Positions 27,234 through 37,261 of a DNA stretch of 64,000 bases are shown here, piece after piece. A model generated the notes under the pieces. It did no database searches and was not told where the DNA came from. It was given only the letters and a program-made list of their open reading frames with translations. The stretch lies in the NCBI RefSeq assembly GCF_022829345.1, contig NZ_JAKSXV010000020.1, positions 22,321-86,320 on the forward strand, in the 5' to 3' direction. Positions within the stretch are counted from its first letter, which is position 1. Each line of letters starts with the position of its first letter. Made by a program: the position numbers and the translations under genes. The stretch is from Methylobacterium sp. J-090 (GTDB lineage Bacteria; Pseudomonadota; Alphaproteobacteria; Rhizobiales; Beijerinckiaceae).

Positions 27234-27255
27234 TTCGAAGGGCTTGCCCTTCGAA
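27234..27255. terminator. Palindromic hairpin between aminopeptidase and lpxL-like genes
   Basis: Perfect 10-nt arms TTCGAAGGGC (27234-27243) and GCCCTTCGAA (27246-27255) separated by TT. It lies between two convergent genes (27218 and 27262). No T-run follows. Closely related GAAGGG palindromes lie at 59211-59299. Confidence 0.6.
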
Positions 27256-27261
27256 CCGGGA

Positions 27262-28242
27262 TCAAGCGGCGGGCGCAGCCGCCTCGGTGGCGGGCGCTGC
27301 CGGAGCCTTGGGCTTCGGCAGCATCGCCGGGCGCCAGCGCCGGTGCATCCAGAGCCACTGGCCGGGATTCTCGCGGATCCAATCCTCGACCACGCGGGTC
27401 ATGGCCTGCATGGCGCCCTGAACGTCGATCTCGCCGTTCGCATCGCGCGGCAAGTCGAGGGGCGGGGTGAGTTCGAGGGAAAAGCGCGCGCCCTCACGCC
27501 GCACCACGCGAACGCCGTGGACCGGGCATTCGTAGTGCCGGGCAAGCTTGCCGAGCAGCGGGTTGACGAGGACGGGACGGCCGAAGAACTCGACCACGAC
27601 GCCCCGGGTGAAATGCTGGTCGATGAGCTGGCCGAGGTGCCCGCCGCGCTCCACCACGCCCTGCATGGCGAACACCGCGCCCTGCCCGGCCGCCGCGAGA
27701 CCGCCCATGGTCTGGCGGCGCACCTCCTGCACGAGGCGGGCGGAGGCGGCGTCGTTGGGCGGGCGGAAGATCGCCGTGGCGTCGAGGCCGTAGCGGGCCG
27801 CGCAGATCGCCGGCAATTCCCAGTTGGCGAGGTGCGCCGAGAAGATCAGCCCCGGCTTCCCGTCGTCGCGCAGATCCGCGAAATGGCCCTCGCCCGAGAC
27901 CTGCATGCGCTGGCTCGCCGGATCGGACGCGTCGGCATCGAACAAGGTGTGGAGATGGGCGTATTCCGCGCCCGTGCGGCCGAGATTGTCCCAGGCTTGC
28001 GCCGCGAGCGCCCGCCGGGCGGCCGGATCGAGGTCCGGGAACGCGGCGGCGAGGTTGGCCATGGCCGTGCGGTGGGCGGGCAGGAACGGGCCGATGGTCC
28101 GGACCACGCGCCCGCCGATCCGGCTCGCCCGGTCGGTCCCGAGCCGGCGCGCCAGCCAGAACAGGGTCCGGATCAGGGGGATCATCGCGAGCCCGGCAAG
28201 GCGCGGCAGATGGCGTTTCAGGACCAGGGCGAGGCGGAGCAA
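27262..28242 (-). CDS. Lipid A acyltransferase, LpxL/HtrB family (LpxXL-like)
   Basis: Inner-membrane acyltransferase that adds a secondary acyl chain to lipid A. 326 aa with a hydrophobic N-terminal anchor (residues 12-32). The catalytic H(X4)E motif is HLANWE at residues 137-142, and later landmarks are VVVEFFGRPV and NPGQWLWMHRRW. The C-terminal 20 residues are Pro/Ala-rich, an extension not needed for activity. The zinc dehydrogenase gene sits 123 bp upstream on the same strand, as next to lpxXL in rhizobial very-long-chain fatty-acid clusters, which makes an LpxXL role attractive but unproven. Confidence 0.87.
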   Translation of the reverse strand: MLRLALVLKRHLPRLAGLAMIPLIRTLFWLARRLGTDRASRIGGRVVRTIGPFLPAHRTAMANLAAAFPDLDPAARRALAAQAWDNLGRTGAEYAHLHTLFDADASDPASQRMQVSGEGHFADLRDDGKPGLIFSAHLANWELPAICAARYGLDATAIFRPPNDAASARLVQEVRRQTMGGLAAAGQGAVFAMQGVVERGGHLGQLIDQHFTRGVVVEFFGRPVLVNPLLGKLARHYECPVHGVRVVRREGARFSLELTPPLDLPRDANGEIDVQGAMQAMTRVVEDWIRENPGQWLWMHRRWRPAMLPKPKAPAAPATEAAAPAA

Positions 28243-28365
28243 GGCGATTCCCGTGCGGGGGGGAGCGTTCAGAGCGACGCCCCATCCTCCCCGCTTAGAT
28301 CATTTTTTCGCGGGGGTGCACCCGGTGTGCGTCCGACGACGGAGCGGCCCCGGCGAGGCGCGGCG

Positions 28366-29388
28366 TCACAGGGTGACGAGGATCTTGCCGAACACCTTGC
28401 GCGCTTCAAGGCGCTCCAGCCCTTGCGCGAAGTCGGCGAGCGGCAGCACCGTGTCGACGACGGGGGTGAGGCCCTCGGCCATCTTGGCCAGCGACTGGCG
28501 GATATTGGCCATGGAGCAGCCGAACGAGCCGGTGATGCGGTATTGCTGCTGGAACAGCTGCATCAGGTTCATGGTGGTGGAGACGCCCGAGGTCGAGCCG
28601 CAGGTGACGAGGCGCCCGCCGCGCTTGAGGCACAGGGACGAGCCGTTCCAGGTGTCGGGCCCGACATGCTCGAACACCACGTCGACGCCCTTGCGCTTCG
28701 TGAGCCGGCGGACCTCGCCCTCGAAGCGCTCGTCGCGGTAGTTGATGACGTGGTCGGCGCCGAGGGCCTTCGCCTTCTCGCCCTTGGCGTCGTCGCCCAC
28801 CGTGGTGAACACCGTGCAGCCGATGGCTTTGGCCATCTTGATCGCCGCCGTGCCGATACCCGAACCGCCGGCATGGACCAGGATGCTCTCGCCGGGCTCC
28901 AGCTTCGCGTTGTCGAACAGCATGTGCTGCACGGTGCCGAACGCGATGGGTGCGCAGGCCGCATCTGTGAAGCTCACGCCGTCCGGCACCCGGACCACGA
29001 GGCGGGCCGGCATGGTCACGACCTCGCGGGCGAAGCCGTCGATGTGGAAGCCCATCACCCCGGCGACATTCTCGCACAGGTTGTCGCGGCCCTCCGCGCA
29101 GGCCTTGCAGCGGCCGCAGGTCTGGGCGCCGTACAAAGCCACGCGGTCGCCCTCGGCCAAGCCCTCGACGCCCTCGCCGACGCAGACGATCTCGCCCGCG
29201 GCTTCGGCGCCTACGGTGAGCGGCAGCTTGCGCTTGGCGAAGGCCATGCCGCGAAAGCCCCACACGTCGATGAAGTTGAGGCCGACCGCCCGCACACGGA
29301 CCCGGACCTCGCCGGGGCCGGGGGGAGCCGGGGCCTCGATCTCGCTCACGCGCAGGTCGCGGTCGCCGAAGAGCTGGAGGGCTTGCAT
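28366..29388 (-). CDS. Zinc-binding MDR-family dehydrogenase / quinone oxidoreductase
   Basis: 340-aa medium-chain dehydrogenase/reductase. The GroES-like N-terminal domain has VGLNFIDVWGFRG, with Asn and Asp in the quinone-oxidoreductase-like position, and PLTVGAEAAGEI. A structural zinc lobe is present (TCGRCKACAEGRDNLCEN, four cysteines). The Rossmann domain has ILVHAGGSGIGTAAIKMAKA, followed by INYRDERF and a closing KVFGKILVTL. It resembles the adh gene that accompanies lpxXL, acpXL and fabF genes in Hyphomicrobiales and is thought to help make the very-long-chain acyl group of lipid A. Here only the lpxL-like partner is next to it; ppx lies 17 bp upstream. Confidence 0.88.
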   Translation of the reverse strand: MQALQLFGDRDLRVSEIEAPAPPGPGEVRVRVRAVGLNFIDVWGFRGMAFAKRKLPLTVGAEAAGEIVCVGEGVEGLAEGDRVALYGAQTCGRCKACAEGRDNLCENVAGVMGFHIDGFAREVVTMPARLVVRVPDGVSFTDAACAPIAFGTVQHMLFDNAKLEPGESILVHAGGSGIGTAAIKMAKAIGCTVFTTVGDDAKGEKAKALGADHVINYRDERFEGEVRRLTKRKGVDVVFEHVGPDTWNGSSLCLKRGGRLVTCGSTSGVSTTMNLMQLFQQQYRITGSFGCSMANIRQSLAKMAEGLTPVVDTVLPLADFAQGLERLEARKVFGKILVTL

Positions 29389-29405
29389 CTCGTCTCGATC
29401 CGGAA

Positions 29406-30953
29406 TCAGGCGATGGCGATGCGGCCGTCGAGGCCGATGACGCGGCCGACGCCACGCACGCGGTTGAGAATACGGTCGCCAGCCAGGGTCTCGCGATCCG
29501 CCGGCAGAGTCAGGGTGACGCGTCCGTCCGCGACGGTGGCGGGCAGGCCACCGAGGGTGCCCTCCATCCCGGCCGTGAGCGGGAAAGCGAGGCGCAGGAG
29601 GGCGCCGAGCAGCCGGGCCCGGTCGAACAGGCGGGGGCCGGCAAGGTTGCGCAGCATCGGGCTCGCCTTCTCCGGCGCGACGCCCTCGTGGCGGAAATAC
29701 ACGGCCAGCGCGAGGTAGGCCCGGCCGGGATGGTCGATGCCGACGAAGGCGGCGTGGGTGATGACGTTGACGCTCTGCTCGCCGCGATAATCGGGGTGCG
29801 CCCGCCAGCCGATATCCGACAGGAGACAGGCGGCGTGGCGCAGGCGGCGCTCGTCGGCCGTCTCGGGGGCATCGAGGGTCCCGATGAAGCGGTCGGTCCA
29901 GGCGATGAGATCCGTGGCGTGGCCCGGCGAGCGGGCACGCAGGACATTGAGTTCGGCGGCCGCCGCCAGCAGGGGGTCGGCCAGGCGGGCGTCGCGGTCG
30001 AGCTGCTCGTAGAGCAGACCTTCGCGCACGCCGGAGGCCGAGATCGCGAGTTCACGCGGACGCCCGACGCGAAGGATCTCCTCCAGCACCACGGCGCCGT
30101 AGGCCAGAAGCGGCCGGCGGGCCTCGGAGACGCTCTCGACATCCTGCAGCAGGGCCGCGTCCGTACGCTCCACCACTTCGAGGAAGTTGAGTTCGTCCGA
30201 GGGTTCGACGCTGTAGCCGTGCATGACGTGGAGCGGGTAGCCGCGCGCGGCCTGGTGCAGGCGGGCCAGCGCCCGCCAGGTGCCGCCCACCGCGTAGAAG
30301 CTGCGCCCGCGCAGGGTTTCGAGCTGGGGTGCGGCCTTCTTCAGATGCTCGCGGACGATCTTGATGGCCTTCCTCGGCGAATTCCCCGAGAGGTCCTGGA
30401 GGGCGAGGCCGCCGAGCGGCATGGTCACGCCCGTGCCGACGGTGGCGCCGCGCACGTCCACGAGTTCGAGGGAGCCGCCGCCGAGATCGCCCACCACGCC
30501 GTCCGGTGCATGGAAGCCCGAGATGACGCCGAGCGCCGACAACTCGGCCTCGCGCCGTCCCGACAGGAGCTCGATGGGATGGCCGCAGGCGGCCTCGGCG
30601 GCCGCGAGGAACTCGGGCCCGTTCCTGGCGTCCCGGGCGGCGGCGGTGGCCAGCACGAAGACCCGAGCGACCTGCATGGTCTCGCACAGCACCCGGAAGC
30701 GGGCGAGGGCGATGAGGGCACGCCGGACCGCCTCCTCGTTGAGGCGCCCCGTGGTGAGCACGTTGCGGCCGAGGCCGCACAGTACTTTTTCGTTGTAGAG
30801 CGGTGTCGGCGCCCTAGTCAGCCCGTCATAGGCGACGAGCCGCACGGAGTTCGAGCCAATGTCGATGATGGCCACGGGCGCGCGGCGAATCCAGGCCGTA
30901 CGATCGTCGGCCCCGGACTCGCCGCGGGGTGGGCCGGCATGGTGGAGGCCCAT
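29406..30953 (-). CDS. ppx: Exopolyphosphatase / guanosine pentaphosphate phosphatase family
   Basis: 515-aa Ppx/GppA phosphatase that releases phosphate from the ends of polyphosphate and may act on pppGpp. The ASKHA-fold N-terminal half shows PVAIIDIGSNSVRLVAYD (phosphate-1 loop), ATAAARDARNG, LLSGRREAELSALGV and VVGDLGGGSLELVDV (phosphate-2 loop). A C-terminal HD-like helical domain follows (RLRHAACLLSDIGWRAHPDYRG). The ATG at 30953, with AAGGA 10 nt upstream, was chosen over one 13 codons earlier that would overlap ppk. It begins 22 nt after ppk ends, so polyphosphate synthesis and breakdown are encoded as one unit. Confidence 0.92.
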   Translation of the reverse strand: MGLHHAGPPRGESGADDRTAWIRRAPVAIIDIGSNSVRLVAYDGLTRAPTPLYNEKVLCGLGRNVLTTGRLNEEAVRRALIALARFRVLCETMQVARVFVLATAAARDARNGPEFLAAAEAACGHPIELLSGRREAELSALGVISGFHAPDGVVGDLGGGSLELVDVRGATVGTGVTMPLGGLALQDLSGNSPRKAIKIVREHLKKAAPQLETLRGRSFYAVGGTWRALARLHQAARGYPLHVMHGYSVEPSDELNFLEVVERTDAALLQDVESVSEARRPLLAYGAVVLEEILRVGRPRELAISASGVREGLLYEQLDRDARLADPLLAAAAELNVLRARSPGHATDLIAWTDRFIGTLDAPETADERRLRHAACLLSDIGWRAHPDYRGEQSVNVITHAAFVGIDHPGRAYLALAVYFRHEGVAPEKASPMLRNLAGPRLFDRARLLGALLRLAFPLTAGMEGTLGGLPATVADGRVTLTLPADRETLAGDRILNRVRGVGRVIGLDGRIAIA

Positions 30954-30975
30954 GCATGTTCCTTCGGCAAGGCGC

Positions 30976-33399
30976 TCAGGCGCGCTGGGCACGGCGGCTC
31001 AGGGCACGCGGGCTCGATTTCTTCGACGACTTGCCGCGCCCGGACAGGCTCGGATTCGTCATGAAATATTTATGGGCGTTGAACGGTTCCTCGCCCTCGG
31101 CCGGCTGGATCCGCTCACTCGCGCCAGACGCCAGTACACGCCAGCTCTGGCGGTTGTCGAGGAGGTTAGCCAGCATGATCTGATCCAGCACCTGCTGATG
31201 CACCGTGGCGTTGGTGATGGGCAGGAGCGCCTCGACCCGGCGGTCGAGGTTGCGGCTCATGAGGTCGGCCGACGAGATGTAGACCGTGGCCTTGGGGTGG
31301 GGCAGGCCGACGCCGTTGCCGAAGCAGTAGATGCGCCCGTGCTCCAGGAAGCGGCCGACGATGGATTTCACCCGGATCGTCTCCGACAGGCCGGGGATTC
31401 CGGGCCGCAGGCAGCAGATGCCGCGCACCACGCAGTCGATCTGCACGCCGGCGGCACTCGCGTCGTACAGGGCGTCGATGATCTGCTGGTCGACGAGCGA
31501 GTTGCACTTGATCCAGATCGCCGCCGGGCGCCCGGCCCTGGCGTGGGCGATCTCGGCGTCGATGTTCTCCAGCAGGCGGGGCTTCAGGGTCAGGGGCGAG
31601 ACGGCCATGCGCTCCAGCCCGGCGGGCTCGGCGTAGCCGGTGATGTAGTTGAAGATGCGCGACACGTCGCGGGCCACCACCGGGTCCGCGGTGAAGAACG
31701 ACAGGTCGGTGTAGATGCGCGCCGTGATCGGGTGATAGTTACCGGTTCCGACGTGGCAGTAGCTCACGAGCTTGTCCCCCTCGCGCCGGACCACCATCGA
31801 CAGCTTGGCGTGGGTCTTGAGCTCGACGAAGCCGAACACCACCTGCGCGCCGGCCTTCTCGAGGTTGCGCGCCCAGCGGATGTTGGCCTCCTCGTCGAAG
31901 CGGGCCTTGAGCTCGACGAGGGCGGTGACCGACTTGCCGAGTTCGGCGGCTTCCGCGAGGGCCGCCACGATGGGCGAGTTCGAGGAGGTGCGGTAGAGCG
32001 TCTGCTTGATCGCGACCACGTTGGGGTCGCGGGCGGCCTGGGCCAGGAACTGCACCACGGCGTCGAACGATTCGTAGGGGTGGTGGACGGTGAAGTCCTT
32101 CTGCCGGATGGCGGCGAACACATCGCCGCCGCTCTCGCGGATGCGCTCGGGAAAGCGCGGGTTGTAGGCCTTGAACTTGAGCTCCGGCCGGTCGATCCCG
32201 ACGATCTGGGACAGCTCGTTGAGGGCCAGCATGCCCTCGATGAGGAACACCGCGTCGGGGCCAATCTCGAGTTCGTCGGCGACGAAAGCGCGCAGGTCCT
32301 CCGACATGCCGGCCTCGACCTCGAGGCGGATGACGATGCCGCGCCGACGCTGTTTCAGGGCCGTCTCGAAATGCAGGACGAGATCCTCGGCCTCCTCCTC
32401 GATCTCGAGATCGGAATCGCGGATCACCCGGAACGCCCCGTGGCCGCGCAGGGAGTAGCCCGGAAACAGCCGCCCGGTGAACAGGACGATGACCTGCTCG
32501 ATGGCGATGAAGCGCGCCGTGGCGTCGCCCTCGGCGTCGGGCAGGCGGACGAAGCGGTCGACCAGGGCCGGCAGGCGGATGAGGGCGCGCAGCACCCGGC
32601 CGTCGCGCGGGCGCATGAGCATCAGGGCGATGGTCGAGCCGAGGTTCGGGATGAACGGGAACGGATGGGCCGGATCGATGGCCAGCGGCGTCAGCACCGG
32701 GAAGACATGGCTGAGGAAATACTCCTCCAGCCAGGCCTTGTGCTCCGGGGTGAGGCCGGCGGGCTCCACGAGCTCGATGCCGGCGCCGAGAAGCTCGCCC
32801 CGCAACGCGCGCCAGCGCTGCTGCTGGTCGAGGGCCAGGCGCGACACGTCGGAGCCGACGCGGGCGAGCTGCTCGGCCGGGCTCAGGCCGTCCTGCGACG
32901 GCGCGACGAGGCCGGCGCGGACCTGATCGTGCAGGCCGGCGACGCGCACCATGAAGAACTCGTCGAGATTGTTGGCCGAGATCGAGAGGAAGCGCAGCTG
33001 CTCCAGGAGCGGGTGATTGGGGTTGGACGCCTCCTCCAGCACCCGGCGGTTGAACTGGAGCCAGGACAGCTCGCGGTTGACGAAGCGCTCGGGCGAGTGA
33101 CGCAGGGCGAGGCCCGCCTCGCGGACGGTGTCGCGGACATCCGCCTCGGCGGGGAGATCGGGACCGGACTCCGGCAGGAGCGCCTCCGCCGGGGGGAGAT
33201 CGACGTCGGGCCCGGCATCGGCGGCGAGCGCCGCGGGCGAATCCGAGCCGGCCGCGAGCTTTTCACCGTGCGCGGGCTTCTCCTGAGCGACGCGTTTCGG
33301 CGCGGTCCGCGCGGTCCGCGGGCGGGCCGGCGCACGGGTGGCCTCGGCCTCGGCGGGTCCGGCCTCCGGTGCGGTCGCGTCCGATTCCATGTCCGCCAA
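30976..33399 (-). CDS. ppk: Polyphosphate kinase 1
   Basis: Reversible ATP:polyphosphate phosphotransferase, 807 aa. The core is close to the usual 690-730 aa, with an added N-terminal disordered Ala/Pro/Glu-rich segment of about 85 residues and a basic Ser/Arg-rich tail of about 25. Core landmarks: [20 protein letters not shown] (N domain), [39 protein letters not shown], and [14 protein letters not shown] near residue 530, whose His is autophosphorylated, followed by [18 protein letters not shown]. The start could be the Met at residue 4 instead. It lies between hdaA (103 bp upstream) and ppx (22 bp downstream). Confidence 0.96.
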   Translation of the reverse strand: MADMESDATAPEAGPAEAEATRAPARPRTARTAPKRVAQEKPAHGEKLAAGSDSPAALAADAGPDVDLPPAEALLPESGPDLPAEADVRDTVREAGLALRHSPERFVNRELSWLQFNRRVLEEASNPNHPLLEQLRFLSISANNLDEFFMVRVAGLHDQVRAGLVAPSQDGLSPAEQLARVGSDVSRLALDQQQRWRALRGELLGAGIELVEPAGLTPEHKAWLEEYFLSHVFPVLTPLAIDPAHPFPFIPNLGSTIALMLMRPRDGRVLRALIRLPALVDRFVRLPDAEGDATARFIAIEQVIVLFTGRLFPGYSLRGHGAFRVIRDSDLEIEEEAEDLVLHFETALKQRRRGIVIRLEVEAGMSEDLRAFVADELEIGPDAVFLIEGMLALNELSQIVGIDRPELKFKAYNPRFPERIRESGGDVFAAIRQKDFTVHHPYESFDAVVQFLAQAARDPNVVAIKQTLYRTSSNSPIVAALAEAAELGKSVTALVELKARFDEEANIRWARNLEKAGAQVVFGFVELKTHAKLSMVVRREGDKLVSYCHVGTGNYHPITARIYTDLSFFTADPVVARDVSRIFNYITGYAEPAGLERMAVSPLTLKPRLLENIDAEIAHARAGRPAAIWIKCNSLVDQQIIDALYDASAAGVQIDCVVRGICCLRPGIPGLSETIRVKSIVGRFLEHGRIYCFGNGVGLPHPKATVYISSADLMSRNLDRRVEALLPITNATVHQQVLDQIMLANLLDNRQSWRVLASGASERIQPAEGEEPFNAHKYFMTNPSLSGRGKSSKKSSPRALSRRAQRA

Positions 33400-33502
33400 G
33401 TGCGTGTCTCCTGAAAGCTGAGGGGCGGCTTCCTAGCATGCGGGACGCCGCGGTTCTTGACAGTTCGATGACAGTCTTTTGCGCACGGCCGGACGGGCGC
33501 CC

Positions 33503-34228
33503 CTAATCGGCGTCGTCGGCCTCGTCGTCCGTCGCGTCGAGGCCGAGGCGGGCGAGAACCGCCAGGGCCAGGGGCCGGGTGATGCGCCGGCCGCGCCCGA
33601 GGGCGTCGCGGTCGAGCTCGCTCACCACCTGCCGGGCGAGGCCGAACGAGCGGTCGATACGGAGCGCCAGCGCCTCGACCACGGCGAGATCGACCACGAG
33701 CTGGCGGTCCACGAACAGCTTGACGAGGACGGCGCGGAGCAGCGCGTCGTCGGGGGCGAGGATGGTGGCGCCGGGTGCCAGACGCAGGCGCGAGCGCAGG
33801 TCGGCGGTGGCCAGCCCCATGGCCTCCACGGGCTGGGCCGCCGTGACGAGGACCGGGCTGCCATGCTCGCGGGCGAGGTTGAGGAGGTGGAACAGGGCCG
33901 CCTCGTCGCGGCCCTCGGCCCGGTCGATGTCTTCGATGACGAGGGCACCGTTGGAGACGAGGTGGGGCACGGCCGCCGCCCGGACCTCGGCGACGGACGC
34001 CGTCCAGGCATGGGCCCGCGTCGCCCAGATCGAGGCGAGGTGGCTCTTGCCGCTGCCGGGCGGCCCGGTGAGCAGGCAGACGGTGTCGGGCCAGTTCGGC
34101 CAGGCCTCGACGAGACCGTAGGCAGCTTCGTTGGCGGGACCGACCAGAAAGTCCTCCCGCCCGTAGCGCGGGTCGGCCGGCAGGTCGAAGGCGAGTTGTC
34201 TGGGCGGCGCGTTCTCGCGGATGGCCAT
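33503..34228 (-). CDS. hdaA: HdaA, DnaA-related regulator of replication initiation
   Basis: AAA+ protein related to DnaA domain III but lacking the DNA-binding domain, 241 aa. Residues 10-17 (RQLAFDLP) give the QL-x-F type sliding-clamp-binding peptide. Walker A is GPPGSGKS (55-62), Walker B ALVIEDID (about 94-101), and an arginine-finger-type region DLRSRLRL follows. Bound to DnaN, it promotes hydrolysis of DnaA-ATP and prevents re-initiation, as known for Caulobacter HdaA. Its ATG overlaps the stop of the transporter gene by one nucleotide; ppk follows. The tail TDDEADDAD is acidic. Confidence 0.9.
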   Translation of the reverse strand: MAIRENAPPRQLAFDLPADPRYGREDFLVGPANEAAYGLVEAWPNWPDTVCLLTGPPGSGKSHLASIWATRAHAWTASVAEVRAAAVPHLVSNGALVIEDIDRAEGRDEAALFHLLNLAREHGSPVLVTAAQPVEAMGLATADLRSRLRLAPGATILAPDDALLRAVLVKLFVDRQLVVDLAVVEALALRIDRSFGLARQVVSELDRDALGRGRRITRPLALAVLARLGLDATDDEADDAD

Positions 34229-35319
34229 CAGGTCTCACGGTTGGGGAGCAGCACCGGGGAGCCCGCATGGTAGAGCGGACTCTGCAGGTAGCGGCTCAGG
34301 GCGAAGCGCACCACCACGCCGATGGAGGCGGCCACGGGCACGGCGAGCAGAAGGCCGAGGAAGCCGAACAGCGACCCGAAGGCCAGGAGCGCGAACATGA
34401 GCCAGACGGGGTGGAGACCCACCGATTCGCCGACGAGTTTCGGCGAGATGATGTTGCCCTCCAGGAACTGGCCGACCACGAACACCCCGATGGTGAGCCC
34501 GATATGGAGCCAGTCGGATTCGGGCCAGAACTGCGCCAGGGCGACGCCCACGGAGAGCAGGAAACCGGTGAGCGTGCCGACATACGGGATGAAGGTGAGG
34601 AAGCCCGCGATGAGGCCGATGAGCACGCCGAAATTCAGCCCGATGGCGAACAGGCCCACGGCGTAGAAGGTGCCGAGAATCAGGCAGACCAGGGTCTGGC
34701 CGCGCACGAAGCCGGTGATCGCGCCGTCGATCTCGCGGCCGAGGCGGCGCACCACGGGCCGGTGACGCGGCGGCACCCAGCCGTCGAGCGCCGCGATCAT
34801 CCGGTCCCAGTCGACGAGCAGGTAGAACGCCACCACGGGCGTCACCACGAGGAGCGAGGCGATGGAGATCAGCGCCTGGCTGCCCGACCACAGGGATTTC
34901 AGGAACGCCAGGAACCACGTGCCGCCCTGCCCCACCAGGGTGCCGACGGAGGATTGCAGGTCGGTGAGCACGTCCGCGCCGCCCACGCGCTGCAGCAGCG
35001 GGCCGGCCTTCTCCGTCAGGATTCCCTGCAGCCGGGCGACCATGCCGGGCAGGGTGGCGACGAGGGCGGCGATCTGGTTGGCGGCGAGCGGCACGACGAT
35101 GAGGAGCGCCACCACGAGGGCGACCACGAACATTGCGAGGATGAGGAGCGAAGCCGTGAGCCGCCCGAGCCCGAGGCGCTCCAGGCGGTCGGCGAGGGGA
35201 TCGAGGAGGTAGGCCAGCGCGAGGCCGGCCACGAAGGGCAGCATCACGTCGGCCAGGAGATAGAGGAGCAGGGCGATCCCGCCCAGGGCCAGACACCCGA
35301 TCACCGCCCTGCCGCGCAT
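34228..35319 (-). CDS. AI-2E/PerM family transporter
   Basis: 363-aa polytopic inner-membrane protein with about eight hydrophobic segments. These include [19 protein letters not shown] near the N-terminus, [19 protein letters not shown], and the C-terminal set [26 protein letters not shown]. The FIPYVGT motif is the hallmark of the PerM family. Members export small molecules or ions; AI-2 export is shown only for some. The start at 35319 (MRGRAVIGC) was chosen because the 55-residue open extension is polar and antisense to the purM leader. Its coupling to hdaA by a 1-nt overlap and its divergence from purM are conserved in Hyphomicrobiales, as I recall. Confidence 0.9.
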   Translation of the reverse strand: MRGRAVIGCLALGGIALLLYLLADVMLPFVAGLALAYLLDPLADRLERLGLGRLTASLLILAMFVVALVVALLIVVPLAANQIAALVATLPGMVARLQGILTEKAGPLLQRVGGADVLTDLQSSVGTLVGQGGTWFLAFLKSLWSGSQALISIASLLVVTPVVAFYLLVDWDRMIAALDGWVPPRHRPVVRRLGREIDGAITGFVRGQTLVCLILGTFYAVGLFAIGLNFGVLIGLIAGFLTFIPYVGTLTGFLLSVGVALAQFWPESDWLHIGLTIGVFVVGQFLEGNIISPKLVGESVGLHPVWLMFALLAFGSLFGFLGLLLAVPVAASIGVVVRFALSRYLQSPLYHAGSPVLLPNRET

Positions 35320-35467
35320 CGGCCGTCCTCCCCCGCACACGCCGCCCGTGCGCTCCCGAGAGTGGGAAGCCGGTGCGGTGCGGTCAAGGCGGGGCGCAGA
35401 AGACTCGCGAAGGCGCGCGGGAATGGTTAGAGGTCGCCAAAGAGCGGATCGGAAGAGAGCGGCGCGG

Positions 35468-36535
35468 ATGACCGGCGAGCCCAAACATGGAATGACCTAC
35501 GCGGAAGCCGGCGTCGATATCGATGCCGGCAACGCCATGGTCGAGACGATCAAGCCGCTGGTGCGCGCTACCCGCCGGCCGGGGGCGGATGCCGAGATCG
35601 GCGGGTTCGGCGGCCTGTTCGACCTCAAGGCGGCAGGGTTCCGCGATCCGATCCTGGTGGCGGCCAACGACGGCGTCGGCACCAAGGTGAAGATCGCCAT
35701 CGAGACGAACCGCCACGACACCATCGGCATCGATCTCGTGGCCATGTGCGTCAACGACATCATCGTGCAGGGCGCCGAGCCGCTGTTCTTCCTCGACTAT
35801 TTCGCCACGGCGAAGCTCGTGCCGGGCGTCGGCACCGACATCGTGCGCGGCATCGCGGCGGGGTGCCGGCTCGCCGGCTGCGCCCTCATCGGCGGCGAGA
35901 CCGCCGAGATGCCGGGCCTCTACGACGGCGCCGACTACGATCTCGCCGGCTTCAGCGTGGGGGCGGCCGAGCGCGGCACCCTGCTGCCGCGCGGCAACAT
36001 CGTGCCGGGCGACGTGGTCCTCGGCCTGCCTTCCTCCGGGGTGCATTCCAACGGCTTCTCGCTCGTGCGCCGCATCGTCGAGAAGAGCGGCCTGTCCTAC
36101 GACGACCCGGCGCCGTTCGAGCCGATCCGGACGCTCGGCGAAGCCCTCCTCGAGCCGACCCGCATCTACGTGAAGCCGCTGCTCGCCGCCCTCAAATCCA
36201 CGGACGGGATCAAGGCGCTGGCCCACATCACCGGCGGCGGCTTCCCCGACAACCTCCCCCGCGTGCTGCCCGACGGGGTCGGCATCGCCATCGACCTCGA
36301 CGCGATCATGCCCCCGCCCGTGTTCGGCTGGCTCGCCGAGATCGGCGAGGTCGCGGAAGCCGAGATGCTGCGCACCTTCAACTGCGGCATCGGCATGGTG
36401 GTGGTGGTCTCGCCCGACAGCGTCGGCGCCGTCTCGAAGGCGCTGGATCTCGGCGGCGCCTCACCCGTGGTCCTCGGCCGGATCACGCCCCGCGGCCCGG
36501 AGCCCGTGACCTTCGAAGGCAGGCTCACGTTCTGA
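35468..36535 (+). CDS. purM: Phosphoribosylformylglycinamidine cyclo-ligase (AIR synthetase)
   Basis: Fifth step of purine biosynthesis, closing the imidazole ring of AIR with ATP. 355 aa, starting [21 protein letters not shown]. Family landmarks are [57 protein letters not shown] and [15 protein letters not shown]. The open frame 40 codons upstream is not part of the protein. It is followed 13 nt later by purN, giving the usual purMN operon, divergent from the PerM-type transporter over 148 bp. Confidence 0.96.
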   Translation: MTGEPKHGMTYAEAGVDIDAGNAMVETIKPLVRATRRPGADAEIGGFGGLFDLKAAGFRDPILVAANDGVGTKVKIAIETNRHDTIGIDLVAMCVNDIIVQGAEPLFFLDYFATAKLVPGVGTDIVRGIAAGCRLAGCALIGGETAEMPGLYDGADYDLAGFSVGAAERGTLLPRGNIVPGDVVLGLPSSGVHSNGFSLVRRIVEKSGLSYDDPAPFEPIRTLGEALLEPTRIYVKPLLAALKSTDGIKALAHITGGGFPDNLPRVLPDGVGIAIDLDAIMPPPVFGWLAEIGEVAEAEMLRTFNCGIGMVVVVSPDSVGAVSKALDLGGASPVVLGRITPRGPEPVTFEGRLTF

Positions 36536-36548
36536 TGGTGCCTTGCTG

Positions 36549-37211
36549 ATGGCGTCCCCTCGGAAGACCCGGGTCGCGATCCTGATCTCGGGACGCGGCT
36601 CGAACATGGCCTCGCTCATCGCGGCGGCCACGGCGGCTGACTTTCCCGCCGAGATCGTGCTGGTCGCCTCCAACCGGCCGGACGCCGGGGGGCTCGCCAC
36701 GGCGGCGTCGGCCGGCATCCCGACCCGCGCCCTCGACCACAAGGCCTATCCGAACCGGGCCGCTTTCGATGCGGCGCTCCACGCCGAGATGGTGGCCGCC
36801 GACATCGACCTCGTGTGCCTCGCCGGCTTCATGCGGATCTTCTCCGCCGGCTTCGTCGAGGCCTGGGCCGGGCGGATGATCAACATCCATCCCTCCCTGC
36901 TGCCCCTGTTCAAGGGCGTGCACACCCACGAGCAAGCGCTGGCGGCAGGCGTGCGCCTGCACGGCTGCACCGTGCATTACGTGGTGCCGGAACTCGATGC
37001 CGGGCCCATCGTCGCCCAGGCCGCCGTGCCGGTCCTGCCCGGCGACGATGCCGACGCGCTGGCCAGCCGCATCCTGGTGCAGGAGCATCGGCTCTATCCC
37101 GCGGCCCTGGCGCTCATCGCCTCGGGCCGCGCGCGCCTCGACGGCGACCGGGTGGTGTTTTCGGACGCTGTGAGCCGGGCGGACGGCGCCCTGCTCAGTC
37201 TTCGGGAATAG
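36549..37211 (+). CDS. purN: Phosphoribosylglycinamide formyltransferase
   Basis: Third step of purine biosynthesis, transferring the formyl group from 10-formyltetrahydrofolate to GAR. 220 aa. Landmarks are RVAILISGRGSNMASLI (phosphate loop), LVCLAGFMRIFSAGF, INIHPSLLPLFKGVHTHEQAL (Asn and His active-site residues), GCTVHYVVPELDAGPIVAQAAV (catalytic Asp) and LVQEHRLYP. The ATG at 36549 is used; an earlier TTG is in frame. Coupled transcription with purM is very likely. A perfect hairpin follows. Confidence 0.95.
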   Translation: MASPRKTRVAILISGRGSNMASLIAAATAADFPAEIVLVASNRPDAGGLATAASAGIPTRALDHKAYPNRAAFDAALHAEMVAADIDLVCLAGFMRIFSAGFVEAWAGRMINIHPSLLPLFKGVHTHEQALAAGVRLHGCTVHYVVPELDAGPIVAQAAVPVLPGDDADALASRILVQEHRLYPAALALIASGRARLDGDRVVFSDAVSRADGALLSLRE

Positions 37212-37224
37212 CGGGTTCCGCAGA

Positions 37225-37253
37225 AGGGCGGACCTGCACGGCGGGTCCGCCCT
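37225..37253. terminator. Hairpin between convergent purN and lipoprotein genes
   Basis: Perfect 10-nt arms AGGGCGGACC (37225-37234) and GGTCCGCCCT (37244-37253) around a 9-nt loop, between the purN stop (37211) and the convergent gene end (37262). No U-tract is seen, so it may act as a bidirectional mRNA-end structure. Confidence 0.5.
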
Positions 37254-37261
37254 GCATCGGA

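Noticed and set aside
30859..33414. An 851-codon plus-strand frame opposite ppk
   Set aside because: Composition is His/Arg/Asp/Leu repeats typical of antisense GC-rich DNA; the opposite strand is a full polyphosphate kinase.
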